From Alteromonas sp. KUL106 (GTDB lineage Bacteria > Pseudomonadota > Gammaproteobacteria > Enterobacterales > Alteromonadaceae), in assembly GCF_009811415.1 (NCBI RefSeq), contig NZ_BLIG01000001.1:248001-312000 (forward strand): a stretch of DNA of 64,000 bases, in the 5' to 3' direction. The position numbers were made by a program, and so were the translations under genes. The notes under the pieces are model-generated. The model worked only from the letters and a program-made list of their open reading frames with translations. It was not told the origin of the DNA and searched no databases. Positions 26,706-36,618 of this stretch are shown here, in pieces. Position 1 is the stretch's first letter; each line of letters starts with the position of its first letter.

Positions 26706-27935
26706 ATGAGCAAAGTTTCATTAGAGAAGGACAAGATCCGAATTTTGTTGTTAGAGGGTGTTCACCAAAGTGCTTTGGAAACACTTAAAAGCAATGGGTA
26801 TAGCAACATTGAATTTCTTAAGACCTCTCTTCCGGAAGACGAGTTAATTGAGAAAATTAAAGACGCTCACTTCGTCGGTATCCGCTCGCGCACGCAAATT
26901 ACAGAGAAAGTCGTTGATGCAGCGCAGAAATTAGTGGCTATCGGCTGTTTCTGTATTGGCACAAATCAGGTTGATCTAGAAGCAACACAACGCCGCGGTA
27001 TTCCTGTTTTTAATGCCCCCTTCTCAAATACACGCTCAGTCGCTGAGTTAGTGCTTGGCCAAATTATCCTTCTACTTCGCCAAGTTCCTAGCAAAAATGC
27101 TAAGGCACATCGTGGGGAATGGGAAAAAACAGCAGTAGGCTCGTATGAAGCTCGCGGCAAGACACTGGGTATTATCGGGTACGGGCATATTGGAACACAG
27201 CTAAGCATTCTCGCTGAACACCTTGGCATGCGCGTGCAGTTCTTTGATATCGAAGACAAGCTTGTGTTAGGCAACTCTGCTCAAGTGAAGTCACTTGAAA
27301 AACTACTAAGTACCTCTGACGTAGTTTCGCTGCATGTGCCTGAAACGCCTCAAACACAAGATATGATTGGCGAAAAGGAACTGTCTCAAATGAAAAAAGG
27401 CAGCATTCTTATTAATGCCTCTCGCGGTACAGTGGTCGATATTGACGCACTTGCTAAAGCATTAGAAAGCGGTCAGCTTAATGGCGCAGCAATCGACGTA
27501 TTCCCTGTTGAGCCAAAATCAAATACAGAAGAATTTGAATCGCCACTTCGCTCATTTGATAACGTAATTCTTACTCCTCATGTGGGTGGTAGTACGCAGG
27601 AAGCGCAAGAAAATATCGGTATCGAGGTCGCAGGAAAATTGGCGAAGTACAGTGACAACGGTTCTACGCTATCGGCGGTTAACTTCCCTGAAGTTTCGTT
27701 GCCAGAGCATACCGGCCGCTCACGCCTTCTTCATATTCACAAAAATCAGCCAGGTATTCTTACCCAAATTAACCGAGCGTTTGCAGAAAAAGGCATTAAC
27801 ATTGAAGCCCAGTATCTACAGACTAACGCGGAAATTGGTTACGTCGTTGTGGATGTTAAAGAAGACCGAGGCTATGAAGCATTGGCAGAGCTTCAACAAA
27901 TTGATGGCACAATTAAGACTCGCATTCTTCACTAA
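26706..27935 (+). CDS. serA: D-3-phosphoglycerate dehydrogenase
   Basis: First enzyme of serine synthesis (3-phosphoglycerate to 3-phosphohydroxypyruvate, NAD dependent). The start is placed at ATG 26706, giving MSKVSLEKDKIRILLLEGVH, which matches E. coli SerA from its first residue; the GTG at 26688 would add six residues. The 409-residue protein has the substrate-binding domain, the NAD fold (LGIIGYGHIGTQLSIL), the catalytic region with NASRGTVVDIDAL and LTPHVGGST, and a C-terminal ACT domain (HIHKNQPGILTQINRAF) for serine feedback. A strong terminator follows. Confidence 0.96.
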   Translation: MSKVSLEKDKIRILLLEGVHQSALETLKSNGYSNIEFLKTSLPEDELIEKIKDAHFVGIRSRTQITEKVVDAAQKLVAIGCFCIGTNQVDLEATQRRGIPVFNAPFSNTRSVAELVLGQIILLLRQVPSKNAKAHRGEWEKTAVGSYEARGKTLGIIGYGHIGTQLSILAEHLGMRVQFFDIEDKLVLGNSAQVKSLEKLLSTSDVVSLHVPETPQTQDMIGEKELSQMKKGSILINASRGTVVDIDALAKALESGQLNGAAIDVFPVEPKSNTEEFESPLRSFDNVILTPHVGGSTQEAQENIGIEVAGKLAKYSDNGSTLSAVNFPEVSLPEHTGRSRLLHIHKNQPGILTQINRAFAEKGINIEAQYLQTNAEIGYVVVDVKEDRGYEALAELQQIDGTIKTRILH

Positions 27936-27960
27936 GAAGCCTTGTTTGTAGCCTAAACAA

Positions 27961-27990
27961 AAAACGCTGCCCTATGTGCAGCGTTTTTTT
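27961..27990. terminator. Bidirectional terminator between serA and DUF481 gene
   Basis: A 10-bp stem (AAAACGCTGC / GCAGCGTTTT) with a 7-nt loop, T7 on the plus side and A-rich sequence on the other. It lies 25 bp past serA and 79 bp past the stop of the converging DUF481 gene, so it can serve both. Confidence 0.9.
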
Positions 27991-28068
27991 ATGCTTATCA
28001 TTTTACTTCAATACTTTTTACTTCGATGTTTTGAAGGGCCTATTGACCTTTGAACAAATTAGTTCGGC

Positions 28069-28815
28069 TTAGAAGAAGTTGTAAACTAGGCTTACTGCTG
28101 TTTCAGTATCAAGCTTTTCTACATCGTCATCAACGTTGGTGTTGTGGTCTAATTTAAATGAAAGGCGCATAGAAAGGTTACCGCTAATGGTAGCAGTTAG
28201 GGCTGATTCAGCACGTGACTTAGTGTTGTCAGAACCCACTTCCGTACTCACTGTTTGAGTAAATTTAGCAGTATCAGAAATCTTCCAAGAATATGCTGAT
28301 GATGCACGAACAATCATGCTATCAAGGTTTTCACCGTCTTGAGTTTCAATGAAAGAATAACCCGGACCGATTGAATATTCTAAGGTATGGCGCTTGTTTT
28401 GAAGAACCTTTTGGTTCCAACCCGCAGCTACAGTAGCCTGGTAGTTAAAGTTGCTGAATCGGTCATCTTCATAAGATGCGAACCCGAATAAACGGTTATC
28501 TGGGTTGGCGAGTTTGTAGTTACCCTGCGCTGAACCGAAGAACTTCTGTGCAGAAGTAAATTCAATATCTTCTCCGTCATCGCCTTCTACCGTCTCTTTC
28601 TTGTAAAGACCTTTAAGAATGTAGTCGTTACTCCACTTCTCAAGTTCTTGATGCGCTTGAATACCTGCGCTGATAGATGTTGTTTCAGTGTTACCTGATG
28701 TAGAGATAAAACCTAACTCACCTTCCATTGTAAAAGGCTTCACTTCATCGTCTTGAGCGAAAACAGCCGGAGAAAGAGAAATTGCAACTAGAGATGCAAG
28801 CACTTGCTTTTTCAT
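28069..28815 (-). CDS. DUF481 (YdiY-like) outer-membrane protein
   Basis: Predicted outer-membrane beta-barrel of 248 residues from the DUF481 family, often called salt-induced outer-membrane protein. A clear signal peptide (MKKQVLASLVAISLSPAVFA, cleaved before QDD) precedes alternating-pattern strands and a terminal Phe (SLVYNFF). Family segments GELGFISTSGNTETTS and SIGPGYSFIET are present. Function is unknown. A paralogue lies just upstream on the same strand with 213 bp between, so the pair arose by duplication. Confidence 0.85.
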   Translation of the reverse strand: MKKQVLASLVAISLSPAVFAQDDEVKPFTMEGELGFISTSGNTETTSISAGIQAHQELEKWSNDYILKGLYKKETVEGDDGEDIEFTSAQKFFGSAQGNYKLANPDNRLFGFASYEDDRFSNFNYQATVAAGWNQKVLQNKRHTLEYSIGPGYSFIETQDGENLDSMIVRASSAYSWKISDTAKFTQTVSTEVGSDNTKSRAESALTATISGNLSMRLSFKLDHNTNVDDDVEKLDTETAVSLVYNFF

Positions 28816-29028
28816 TGAACAATCCTATTGATTATCGGTCCATTCGTTGTACGCGATACCTTTTGAACTGCAAGGCGGTACAACACGAGTTTTAAAAGAA
28901 GTCTATTAAGTAATGCACAAGAGGAACTGGCATCACAAACAATGGTGCGCAGTGTACATTTTCAAGCCTCTCAGTCAATGAGAACACGGCAAAAAGCCTA
29001 TATTCGACTATTAATTTACGCTAATTGA

Positions 29029-29829
29029 CTAAAAGAATTGATAGACCAGCGCTACCGATGTTTCTGTGCTTAACGCCGCGACATCTTCAGGGGTGTCTGT
29101 TTCGTGATTTAATATGAATGATAATTTCATTGCCAACGATCCAAACACATTGGCAGAAAGCGAGGTTTCTGAGCGAGATTTTGTATTTTCTTCGCCGGCC
29201 TCTGTACTAACGAATTGTCTTAATTTTGCACCCGAGCTCCAATGATATTTATACTCAGCCGACGCGCGCACTATAATGCCGTCATTCACAAGGCTCTCGT
29301 TGTCTTTTTCCGCTTCAATAAAGGTATACCCTGGCCCGACACTATAACGAAATTCGCTATCTTCATTTCGCCATACGCGCTGTGACCAACCCGCAGCAAG
29401 TGAAGCGCGGTGCTCATAACCGGTAAATTGATCGTCTTCGTAATCGCCATACATGAAGAGGCGTCGTCCCGGCGTAAGCAGTTTATAATCGAATTGTGCG
29501 CTCGTGAAAAAGCGCTGTGCGCTGATATCACGCTCTGTGGTCGGCGTACCACTTTCTTTATAAAGCAGTTCAGCAAAATAAATGCTGCTCCAGTTTTCGG
29601 TTTCGTGGTCAGCATTGACCGCTGCCTTAACGCTGGCTGCTGATGTATTTCCCGTATTAACCAGCACACCAACCTCTCCATCGAGTGTAAAGCGCGGTAT
29701 TTCGTCGTCGGTGTCGGGCGTAAAATCAGCGTGATAAAGGGTTTCAATGAGGTCTCTTGCCTTCACTGACGCACACGCGCTCAAACAGACAAGACCAATA
29801 ACAATGTTTGGCAGGATTTTTGTGAACAT
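29029..29829 (-). CDS. DUF481 family outer-membrane protein, second copy
   Basis: Paralogue of the neighbouring DUF481 protein, 266 residues, with the same order of motifs: GEVGVLVNTGNTSAAS, RVWRNEDSEFRYSVGPGYTFIEA in reduced form, and terminal ALVYQFF. The N terminus differs: a hydrophobic signal with LSAC could act as a lipobox, or cleavage could fall later at SVKA. A lipidated beta-barrel would be unusual, so ordinary signal peptidase cleavage is more likely. The two proteins are clearly diverged, so the duplication is not recent. Function unknown. Confidence 0.82.
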   Translation of the reverse strand: MFTKILPNIVIGLVCLSACASVKARDLIETLYHADFTPDTDDEIPRFTLDGEVGVLVNTGNTSAASVKAAVNADHETENWSSIYFAELLYKESGTPTTERDISAQRFFTSAQFDYKLLTPGRRLFMYGDYEDDQFTGYEHRASLAAGWSQRVWRNEDSEFRYSVGPGYTFIEAEKDNESLVNDGIIVRASAEYKYHWSSGAKLRQFVSTEAGEENTKSRSETSLSANVFGSLAMKLSFILNHETDTPEDVAALSTETSVALVYQFF

Positions 29830-29962
29830 AACCTGATTTACGTTAAGCTTTTATAGTTATTAGATTACGTCTTTAAACGACGCTTGTTATTCCAATCCTC
29901 TGGAGAGCTTTTAACGTTCTTACAGTATGTCTATGCTGTAACGGGTTTGCAGTACTTCAAGC

Positions 29963-30787
29963 TCAGTGAATAAGTGAAGCAATTTTTGCTGTTTCTTGCT
30001 CAGCATATTCAATTGAATTACTTATTACTTCCATATCGAGACTTAACGTATTGGCTATTTCTGGCGTAAAAAGTTCAATGTTATCGTAATTTTCTTTTTC
30101 ACGTTGATTAAAGGTAATACGACTTGCTAACGCTAGAACACAAACATCTACGTCAGACGTATACTTTTTTTCATCGTTCATAAACGATACGGGGTAGTAT
30201 AGGCCAATAGGTAAGCGCCAATTTTCGAGTATCATACCGCTGCATTGTGCAAACGTAAAACCGAAATGCGCTAACTGGTCAATATGTGGTAATTCTCCCT
30301 TTACAGCATGTTGATAATTGTAATAACGCTGAGGCTCTTTCTTTGCAACTATCAATTCGCTCAGGTTTTGAAGAATACCCATAACAAAAAAACGCTCCGC
30401 GCCGCGGACGTTAAGACGCATTGCAAGGCTTTTGGCGACCATGCCGCAATAAACCGATTTATACCAGTGTTGGTCTAGCTTAATAAGAATATTATCGAAA
30501 TGCTTAAAAGCTGTTGTTGCAGTTTCCGCCATGACTAAATTGTAAAGCGCTTCGCCACCTATAACGCTTATGGCTTTTGACACTGTTTCAATCTGAGACG
30601 GGAAACGAAATAAGGAACTATTCGCCAAGCGCAATACTTTGGCGGTGAGCGAAGCATCTGCGCTGATAAGTTGGCCTATATCCTCAGCGCTTGAACGGGG
30701 GTCGTCCAGCGTTGCACGCAATCGCACGCAAATATTGGGTAACGTAAAAGATTTTGCGGCAAAGGCAACGTACTTATCTAGCGACAT
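29963..30787 (-). CDS. HDOD domain protein
   Basis: Protein of 274 residues filled mostly by one HDOD domain, a catalytically inactive relative of HD phosphohydrolases found in bacterial signalling proteins. Visible marks are ISADASLTAKVLRLANSSLF and AISVIGGEALYNLVMAE. No GGDEF, EAL or receiver domain is attached. It is soluble, with no signal peptide. The DUF1289 gene lies 27 bp upstream on the same strand, so they are probably co-transcribed. Specific function is unknown. Confidence 0.85.
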   Translation of the reverse strand: MSLDKYVAFAAKSFTLPNICVRLRATLDDPRSSAEDIGQLISADASLTAKVLRLANSSLFRFPSQIETVSKAISVIGGEALYNLVMAETATTAFKHFDNILIKLDQHWYKSVYCGMVAKSLAMRLNVRGAERFFVMGILQNLSELIVAKKEPQRYYNYQHAVKGELPHIDQLAHFGFTFAQCSGMILENWRLPIGLYYPVSFMNDEKKYTSDVDVCVLALASRITFNQREKENYDNIELFTPEIANTLSLDMEVISNSIEYAEQETAKIASLIH

Positions 30788-30814
30788 GTAATAAATCTCA
30801 GTCTCTCTTCGTTT

Positions 30815-31105
30815 CTAAATTATCTCTGGCGGTATATCAAATAAGGGGTACTGCTGGTCCCCCGAGGCGTTTTGATCTGTTTGAGCCTTACGCTCTCTCG
30901 CCAGTACTGCTTTCTTGCGCCGTACACATGCGCTGATTATTTTGCGTTTAGTCGCATCATCGACTTTGAGCCAGTAAAGACGCTCATCTCGGCTTCTAAA
31001 GCACCCTTTACAGAAACCTCTGGAGCCGGACTCGCAGACACCAATGCAAGGGCTCGGAATTTCAAAGAACTCCAGTTGCTGAGCGTGCGATTTAGGGTCT
31101 GTCAT
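30815..31105 (-). CDS. DUF1289 domain protein
   Basis: Short protein of 96 residues with the DUF1289 cysteine pattern: SPCIGVCESGSRGFCKGCFR, four Cys probably binding metal, followed by a helical basic stretch (WLKVDDATKRKIISACVRRK). The C-terminal third is charged and low in conservation. Function is unknown. It is the first gene of a two-gene unit with the HDOD protein. Confidence 0.88.
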   Translation of the reverse strand: MTDPKSHAQQLEFFEIPSPCIGVCESGSRGFCKGCFRSRDERLYWLKVDDATKRKIISACVRRKKAVLARERKAQTDQNASGDQQYPLFDIPPEII

Positions 31106-31343
31106 TTCAGACGCTTACCTTTTAGTAACAGGCTTTAGATGATGCTGTCCTAGAGCGAATTAAAACGCATTAGTGCGCATCTCACCAGTAGACATTAGCA
31201 GTAAATTAATCAAACAGTCCTTTTAGAGTGCGAAAAAGGTTCATTGAACCTGGGCCATCACTAGCGCATGTCCATCGCTACACTTTATTTCTGATGCATT
31301 TAAGTCAGCGCGCACTCTCAATGTGTAAAGCATAGCATGAATA

Positions 31344-32054
31344 TTAGTCTACGAGCGTGTATTCAATGGTAGAAACTACACGTACCTTTTTAATATGAGG
31401 ATGGTGGCTATCTCGACTCGATATACTGAACTGACCTTGGTTGGCACGTTTGATTTTCCCCAACGTGCTTTTTGAGTCTGTCGCAAATTTTTCCGCGACT
31501 TCACGGGCATTCAATGTGGCCTCTTCAATCATAGCGGGCTTTACATCGTTTAATCGAGTAAATACGTATTCTGGCTGTGCGCGGTAGCTTTGCTCAGATA
31601 ACACAATGCCAGTCTTGATAAGCTCCCCAATTTGCTGCATCAGTTCGCGTACCTTTTCCACCTCATTAGAGAAAACAGTAACGGTTTGAATAGCGCTATA
31701 GCGAAATGACGCCTTTTCACCGCTTCCATACTGTTGGGCTAGTTTATCGTTAATTTCAGGTTTACCAATGGTGATGCTTTCTGCGGGAACTCCTTTATCT
31801 TCTAGAAAGCTAGCTACCTTTATACTGTTTTTCTCGATATGCTCATAAAGCTGAGGTAAGTCGTTACCGGCATCGACGAACTGAATAGGCCAAATGACTT
31901 GGTCAGCGATGTACTCTCGCTCTGATAGCCCTTTCACCGTGACTACCCTGTCCCAGGTTTGCATATTGTTCATGGCAGAAGATACCTGCACACCCAGCAA
32001 AGACACCGCAATCACCATGCCCAGCGCTATTACTATTGCCGCACCTATTTTCAT
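31344..32054 (-). CDS. SIMPL domain (DUF541) exported protein
   Basis: Exported protein of 236 residues with a single N-terminal hydrophobic segment (IGAAIVIALGMVIAVSLLG) and a SIMPL/DUF541 domain (about 45-235). I place the start at ATG 32054, which has GGAG 6 bp upstream; an upstream GTG at 32087 lacks support. DUF541 proteins are periplasmic or surface proteins, some linked to oxidative stress resistance, without a known activity. The gene stands alone, with about 240 bp on the downstream side holding nothing I can name. Confidence 0.82.
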   Translation of the reverse strand: MKIGAAIVIALGMVIAVSLLGVQVSSAMNNMQTWDRVVTVKGLSEREYIADQVIWPIQFVDAGNDLPQLYEHIEKNSIKVASFLEDKGVPAESITIGKPEINDKLAQQYGSGEKASFRYSAIQTVTVFSNEVEKVRELMQQIGELIKTGIVLSEQSYRAQPEYVFTRLNDVKPAMIEEATLNAREVAEKFATDSKSTLGKIKRANQGQFSISSRDSHHPHIKKVRVVSTIEYTLVD

Positions 32055-32149
32055 TCTAAACTCCGCTTTGTTTACTGTGCTTACCACTCAACTTACAGGG
32101 TATATGCGAATATAAGCTTTTCAGTTTCACAAAACGAGATAAATGATGG

Positions 32150-32180
32150 CAAAAAAAAGGCCACTCAAATGAGTGGCCTA
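32150..32180 (-). terminator. Terminator after the RND operon
   Basis: Read on the minus strand, a 9-bp stem (AGGCCACTC / GAGTGGCCT, 4-nt loop) runs into a T8 tract. It lies about 40 bp past the stop codon of the RND pump gene and isolates it from the SIMPL gene. Confidence 0.88.
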
Positions 32181-32221
32181 AAAAGCCCCTTAAGAGGGCA
32201 ACGCTTGGGTAGACGGGAGAG

Positions 32222-35200
32222 TTAACCTTTGCGTTTTAGCAAATAGTAAAATACGGGTGTGAGTATCAGGCCAAAGAAGGTTACGCCAATCATGCCTGAA
32301 AATACTGCCACTCCCATAGCTTGACGCATTTCCGCTCCAGCTCCGGTGGAGATAACCATAGGCAATACCCCCATGATAAAAGCAATGGATGTCATCAATA
32401 TTGGTCGAAGACGCAGGCGGCTCGCTTCTTTTATCGCCGATAGTGCATCCATTCCGTTGTCTTGCAATTCTTTAGCAAACTCAACAATAAGTATGGCGTT
32501 TTTAGTCGCGAGACCTACCAGGACGATCAAGCCTATTTGAGTGAAAATATTGTTGTCACCGCCGTAGATTTGGACACCAATCAAAGCACTTAGCAGCGTC
32601 ATTGGCACAATAAGAATGATCGCAAGCGGTAAACGCAAGCTCTCATATTGTGCAGCCAATACCAGGAACACTAAAAGTACGACGAGCGGAAATACAAACG
32701 CTGACGCATTACCCGCTAAAATTTGCTGATAAGTGAGTTCGGTCCATTCGTATGTCATTCCTAATGGCAAGGTTTCCGCTAAGATATCCTCGATAGCAGC
32801 TTTCGCTTGGTCTGACGAATATCCCGGTGCCGGAGCTCCGTTGATTTCTGCAGTTACATAGCCGTTATAGTGCATAACACGGTCAGGGCCCGCACTGTGT
32901 TGGACGTCTAAGAAGGAACCTAGAGGAATCATTTCCCCCTGATTGTTTCTAATCTTAAACTGAGTGATATCGCCTATTTCCTGGCGGTATTGGGCATCGG
33001 CCTGCACATTAACTTGGTATGTTCTGCCAAATAAATTGAAGTCGTTGACATAGAGCGACCCCAAATATGCCTGAAGCGTAGTGAACAACGTATCAATGTT
33101 GACACCTTGACTCACCGCTTTTTCGCGGTCCACATCCACATCAAGCTGTGGCACAGCGACGGTAAAGCTGGTGAAAGATCCTGTAAGCGCCGGGTGCGCC
33201 CATGCTTTGCCAATTACTTCTTGAGTAACACGTTCAAGGGCTTCAAAACCTAGATTCCCCCTGTCTTCCACTTGCAAGCGAAACCCACCAATCGTGCCAA
33301 GGCCCATTACCGGTGGCGGTGGGAAGATAGCCACGTATGCCCCCTTGATCGCACCAAACTGTTGATTGAGTTTGGCGGCGATAGCACCAGCCGACAGCGC
33401 TGGCGACTGCCGCTCGTCAAACGGTTTAAGCGGTGTAAATAAAATACCCGAGCTTGGACTATTCGTGAAACCGTTAATATTCAGGCCAGGAAAGGCCACC
33501 GCATCAGACACACCTGGATGCGCCATAGCAATACGCGACATTTCACGGATAACCTCTTCGGTTCTGTCTAAGCTTGCCGCATTAGGTAGCTGTGCAAAGG
33601 CCACTAAGTATTGTTTATCTTGACCAGGTACATACCCCGTAGGCGTGTTTGCAAACTGATGATAAGTCAGTGCAATAAGCCCTGTGTATAAAATCAATAC
33701 GATGCCACTTTTGCGAATTAAACCACCAACCGCACCAGTATATTGTTTAGAGCCTCGCTCAAATACCCGATTAAAAGGCGCAAACACAAAACGCCCAAAC
33801 ACTTTGTCCATGCTTCGAGTCAGCCAATCATTGGCTTTGCCGTGTGGCTTTAACAACAACGCGGATAGCGCAGGACTGAGTGTTAACGAGTTAACTGCTG
33901 AAATAACTGTTGAAATAGTGATAGTAAGTGCAAACTGCTTGTAAAACTGCCCAGTTAACCCACTCATAAACGCCGTAGGGATGAATACAGCCGCCAATAC
34001 AAGGGTTGTTGCAATAATTGGCCCTGTCACCTCTTTCATTGCCTGCACCGTCGCGTCAAAAGGTGACTTTCCTTCAGCAATGTTTCGCTCTACGTTTTCC
34101 ACCACAACAATTGCGTCGTCCACCACAATACCAATTGCTAGCACGAGACCGAATAATGACAACGCATTAAGTGAGAAGCCCATAAGCTGCATGAACGCAA
34201 ACGTACCCACCAATGAAATAGGTACGGCAACCAATGGAATGATAGAGGCACGCCATGTTTGAAGGAAAAGCACAACCACAAGCACAACGAGCAGCACGGC
34301 TTCAAAAAGGGTATCCACCACGGCCTCGATTGAGCCTCTTACAAATACCGTTGGGTCGTAGACAATGTCATACTCAAGACCGTCTGGGAACATCTTCGAA
34401 AGTTCAGCCATGCGCGCTCGCACATCATCTGAAATCTGAATTGCATTTGAGCCGGGCGCTTGGAAAATAGGAATCGCCGCTGCCGGGTTATTGTTTAAAA
34501 GCGAGCGCAGGGCGTAGTTATTCGCGCCTAGTTCAATGCGAGCAATGTCTTTAAGACGCGTAATTTCACCGTTTTCGCCGGACTTAACAATAATATTTTC
34601 AAATTCAGCTTCGTCTTTCAGACGGCCGCGAACGTTAATAAGTAACTGAAATTCACTAGAGCCTGTTGGTTGAGCGCCCAAGCTACCCGCCGCTGCCTGC
34701 TGGTTTTGATCAGCAATAGCAGCAGCGACATCTCCAGGGTTAAGCTGAAGAGCCGCTAACTTGTTGGGATCGAGCCATACACGCATGCTGAACTCACCCG
34801 CGCCAAATAAACGTACTTGGCCTACCCCATTAATACGCGCCAACTCATCTTTTACATTTTGATCGGCATAATTAGACAAATACAGCATGTCATACCGATT
34901 GTCAGGTGAGGTCAAGTGCACCACCATGGTTAAATCTGGAGATGACTTTTCTGTCACCACGCCTAAACGCTGCACTTCCTGCGGTAGCCTTGGTGCAGCT
35001 CGATTAACACGGTTTTGTACTAGGGTTGTTGCGTCGTCAGGATCAGTTCCAATAGCAAATGTAATCGTCAACGTCATACGGCCATCACTCGTTGCTTGTG
35101 ACGACATATACAACATATCTTCTACACCGTTTATTTCTTGCTCAAGCGGTGTAGCGACGGTTTCAGCTATAACTTCAGGGTTAGCGCCCGGATAATTTGC

Positions 35201-35344
35201 CGTAACCACCACGGTGGGCGGCACAACCTCAGGATACTCAGTAATCGGTAGCTGCCATACAGCAATGGCACCGCCAATAAAAATAAGTAGCGACAGTACG
35301 CCCGCAAAAATAGGACGGCGAATGAAAAACTGCGAAACATTCAT
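32222..35344 (-). CDS. RND multidrug efflux transporter, MexF-like (HAE1)
   Basis: Inner-membrane proton-driven RND pump of 1040 residues, normal for HAE1 transporters. Twelve membrane segments and two large periplasmic loops are expected. The N terminus (FFIRRPIFAGVLSLLIFIGG), GYPGANPEVIAETVATPLEQ-like stretch and helix-4 proton-relay region with paired Asp (GLVLAIGIVVDDAIVVVENV) are present. The sequence resembles MexF/OqxB more than AcrB (for example PEVVPPTVVVTANYPGANPE). It overlaps the adaptor stop codon by one base (TAATG), so translation is coupled. No outer-membrane channel gene is in the operon; a TolC encoded elsewhere would be needed. Confidence 0.95.
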   Translation of the reverse strand: MNVSQFFIRRPIFAGVLSLLIFIGGAIAVWQLPITEYPEVVPPTVVVTANYPGANPEVIAETVATPLEQEINGVEDMLYMSSQATSDGRMTLTITFAIGTDPDDATTLVQNRVNRAAPRLPQEVQRLGVVTEKSSPDLTMVVHLTSPDNRYDMLYLSNYADQNVKDELARINGVGQVRLFGAGEFSMRVWLDPNKLAALQLNPGDVAAAIADQNQQAAAGSLGAQPTGSSEFQLLINVRGRLKDEAEFENIIVKSGENGEITRLKDIARIELGANNYALRSLLNNNPAAAIPIFQAPGSNAIQISDDVRARMAELSKMFPDGLEYDIVYDPTVFVRGSIEAVVDTLFEAVLLVVLVVVLFLQTWRASIIPLVAVPISLVGTFAFMQLMGFSLNALSLFGLVLAIGIVVDDAIVVVENVERNIAEGKSPFDATVQAMKEVTGPIIATTLVLAAVFIPTAFMSGLTGQFYKQFALTITISTVISAVNSLTLSPALSALLLKPHGKANDWLTRSMDKVFGRFVFAPFNRVFERGSKQYTGAVGGLIRKSGIVLILYTGLIALTYHQFANTPTGYVPGQDKQYLVAFAQLPNAASLDRTEEVIREMSRIAMAHPGVSDAVAFPGLNINGFTNSPSSGILFTPLKPFDERQSPALSAGAIAAKLNQQFGAIKGAYVAIFPPPPVMGLGTIGGFRLQVEDRGNLGFEALERVTQEVIGKAWAHPALTGSFTSFTVAVPQLDVDVDREKAVSQGVNIDTLFTTLQAYLGSLYVNDFNLFGRTYQVNVQADAQYRQEIGDITQFKIRNNQGEMIPLGSFLDVQHSAGPDRVMHYNGYVTAEINGAPAPGYSSDQAKAAIEDILAETLPLGMTYEWTELTYQQILAGNASAFVFPLVVLLVFLVLAAQYESLRLPLAIILIVPMTLLSALIGVQIYGGDNNIFTQIGLIVLVGLATKNAILIVEFAKELQDNGMDALSAIKEASRLRLRPILMTSIAFIMGVLPMVISTGAGAEMRQAMGVAVFSGMIGVTFFGLILTPVFYYLLKRKG

Positions 35345-36618
35345 TACTTAAGACCTGCCGTCGCTGTACCTGTGGCAAATGAACCACCCGACAAAACATC
35401 TTCGACTTGCGCCATGGTTTGGCTGACTTGCACGGCATTATCAACGCGCGACTGCCAGTCAGATAAATTTGCAAGTGCATCTTCATCTCCCATACGGACC
35501 TCATTGGCGGCGACGAGGGCCCCTGGGCGAACCCGCTGTAAGCCATCAACAACGATGGTATCGTTAGCATTTAATCCACTCGTGATAATGCGCATATTGC
35601 CCACTTTGTCACCTAGAGTAACCGCGCGATATTCCACTTTACTTTCGTCGTTAACAACCAGTACAAATTTATTGTTAAGGTCAGTACCGATGGCTTTTTC
35701 TTTAATAAGAATGCCCTGTTCATCGGTATCCCCTGCTAGTTTAAGGTGTGCGAATAATCCAGGGATTAAACGCCCTTCCTCATTGTTAAACACAGCACGA
35801 ACTCGCAACGTACCGGTGCTGCTGTTGACTTGATTGTCAATGAAGTCTATTTGACCCCAGTGCTGATAGTCTGATTCATTTGCAAGGCGCATTGCGACTG
35901 GCTGATCACTCACCGCCGTAGATGCTTGCTTAGCGCCGCTTAGATAGTTTAAATAAGTCTGCTCATCAATATCGAAATAGGCATACAGACGGTCGGTAGA
36001 CACAATGCGCGTGAGCTCTGTTTGACCAGCAGTAACAAAGTTACCTTCCGTGATATTCGCGCGAGAAATGCGACCAGAAATAGGCGCTTCTACTCGGGCA
36101 AAGCCACGATTTAGTCGTGCGACTTCCAGTGCAGCTTGTGTTTGATTTAAGCTGGCAAGTGCTTGGTTCTTCTCGGCCAAACGGGCATCAAGGACTTCTT
36201 CTGACACAGCTTGGGTTTTGCGAAGTTTGAAAGCGCGATTGTAGTTCTGTTCAGCAAGTTGAACGCGGCTTCTTGCTTCTACAAGCTGCGCGGATAAACG
36301 GTCGACTTCTGCTTTAAACGTACGATTATCAATCAAAAATAGTGTTTGGCCTTGCTCAACGTATTCACCCTCATCAAAGGCGACAAAGTCGATATAGCCC
36401 GACACGCGAGGACGAAGTGCAACAATGTTCGGCGATTCTAGACGACCGGTAAAGTTGTCCCACTGGGTTAAACGCTGAGATACCACGGTAGCCACATCCA
36501 CAGGTACACCCGCTCGTGCGCCGGCGTTCATTGATTGACCTGGATCCTGCTCGCCACCGCATGCAGCGACTAGCGCAGTTAAGCTTGCTATTGCCAGTAA
36601 ACGAGTAAAAATTTTCAT
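35344..36618 (-). CDS. RND periplasmic adaptor protein, MexE-like lipoprotein
   Basis: Membrane fusion protein linking the RND pump to an outer-membrane channel, 424 residues. A lipobox (LTALVAAC, Cys at about residue 20) predicts lipidation and anchoring in the inner membrane. The lipoyl/barrel-sandwich hybrid halves (ALRPRVSGYIDFVAFDEGEY and RVEAPISGRISRANITEGNF) flank an alpha-helical hairpin of about residues 100-165. The C-terminal beta-barrel and membrane-proximal domains follow. It is the first gene of the pump operon and is divergent from a LysR regulator. Confidence 0.93.
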   Translation of the reverse strand: MKIFTRLLAIASLTALVAACGGEQDPGQSMNAGARAGVPVDVATVVSQRLTQWDNFTGRLESPNIVALRPRVSGYIDFVAFDEGEYVEQGQTLFLIDNRTFKAEVDRLSAQLVEARSRVQLAEQNYNRAFKLRKTQAVSEEVLDARLAEKNQALASLNQTQAALEVARLNRGFARVEAPISGRISRANITEGNFVTAGQTELTRIVSTDRLYAYFDIDEQTYLNYLSGAKQASTAVSDQPVAMRLANESDYQHWGQIDFIDNQVNSSTGTLRVRAVFNNEEGRLIPGLFAHLKLAGDTDEQGILIKEKAIGTDLNNKFVLVVNDESKVEYRAVTLGDKVGNMRIITSGLNANDTIVVDGLQRVRPGALVAANEVRMGDEDALANLSDWQSRVDNAVQVSQTMAQVEDVLSGGSFATGTATAGLK

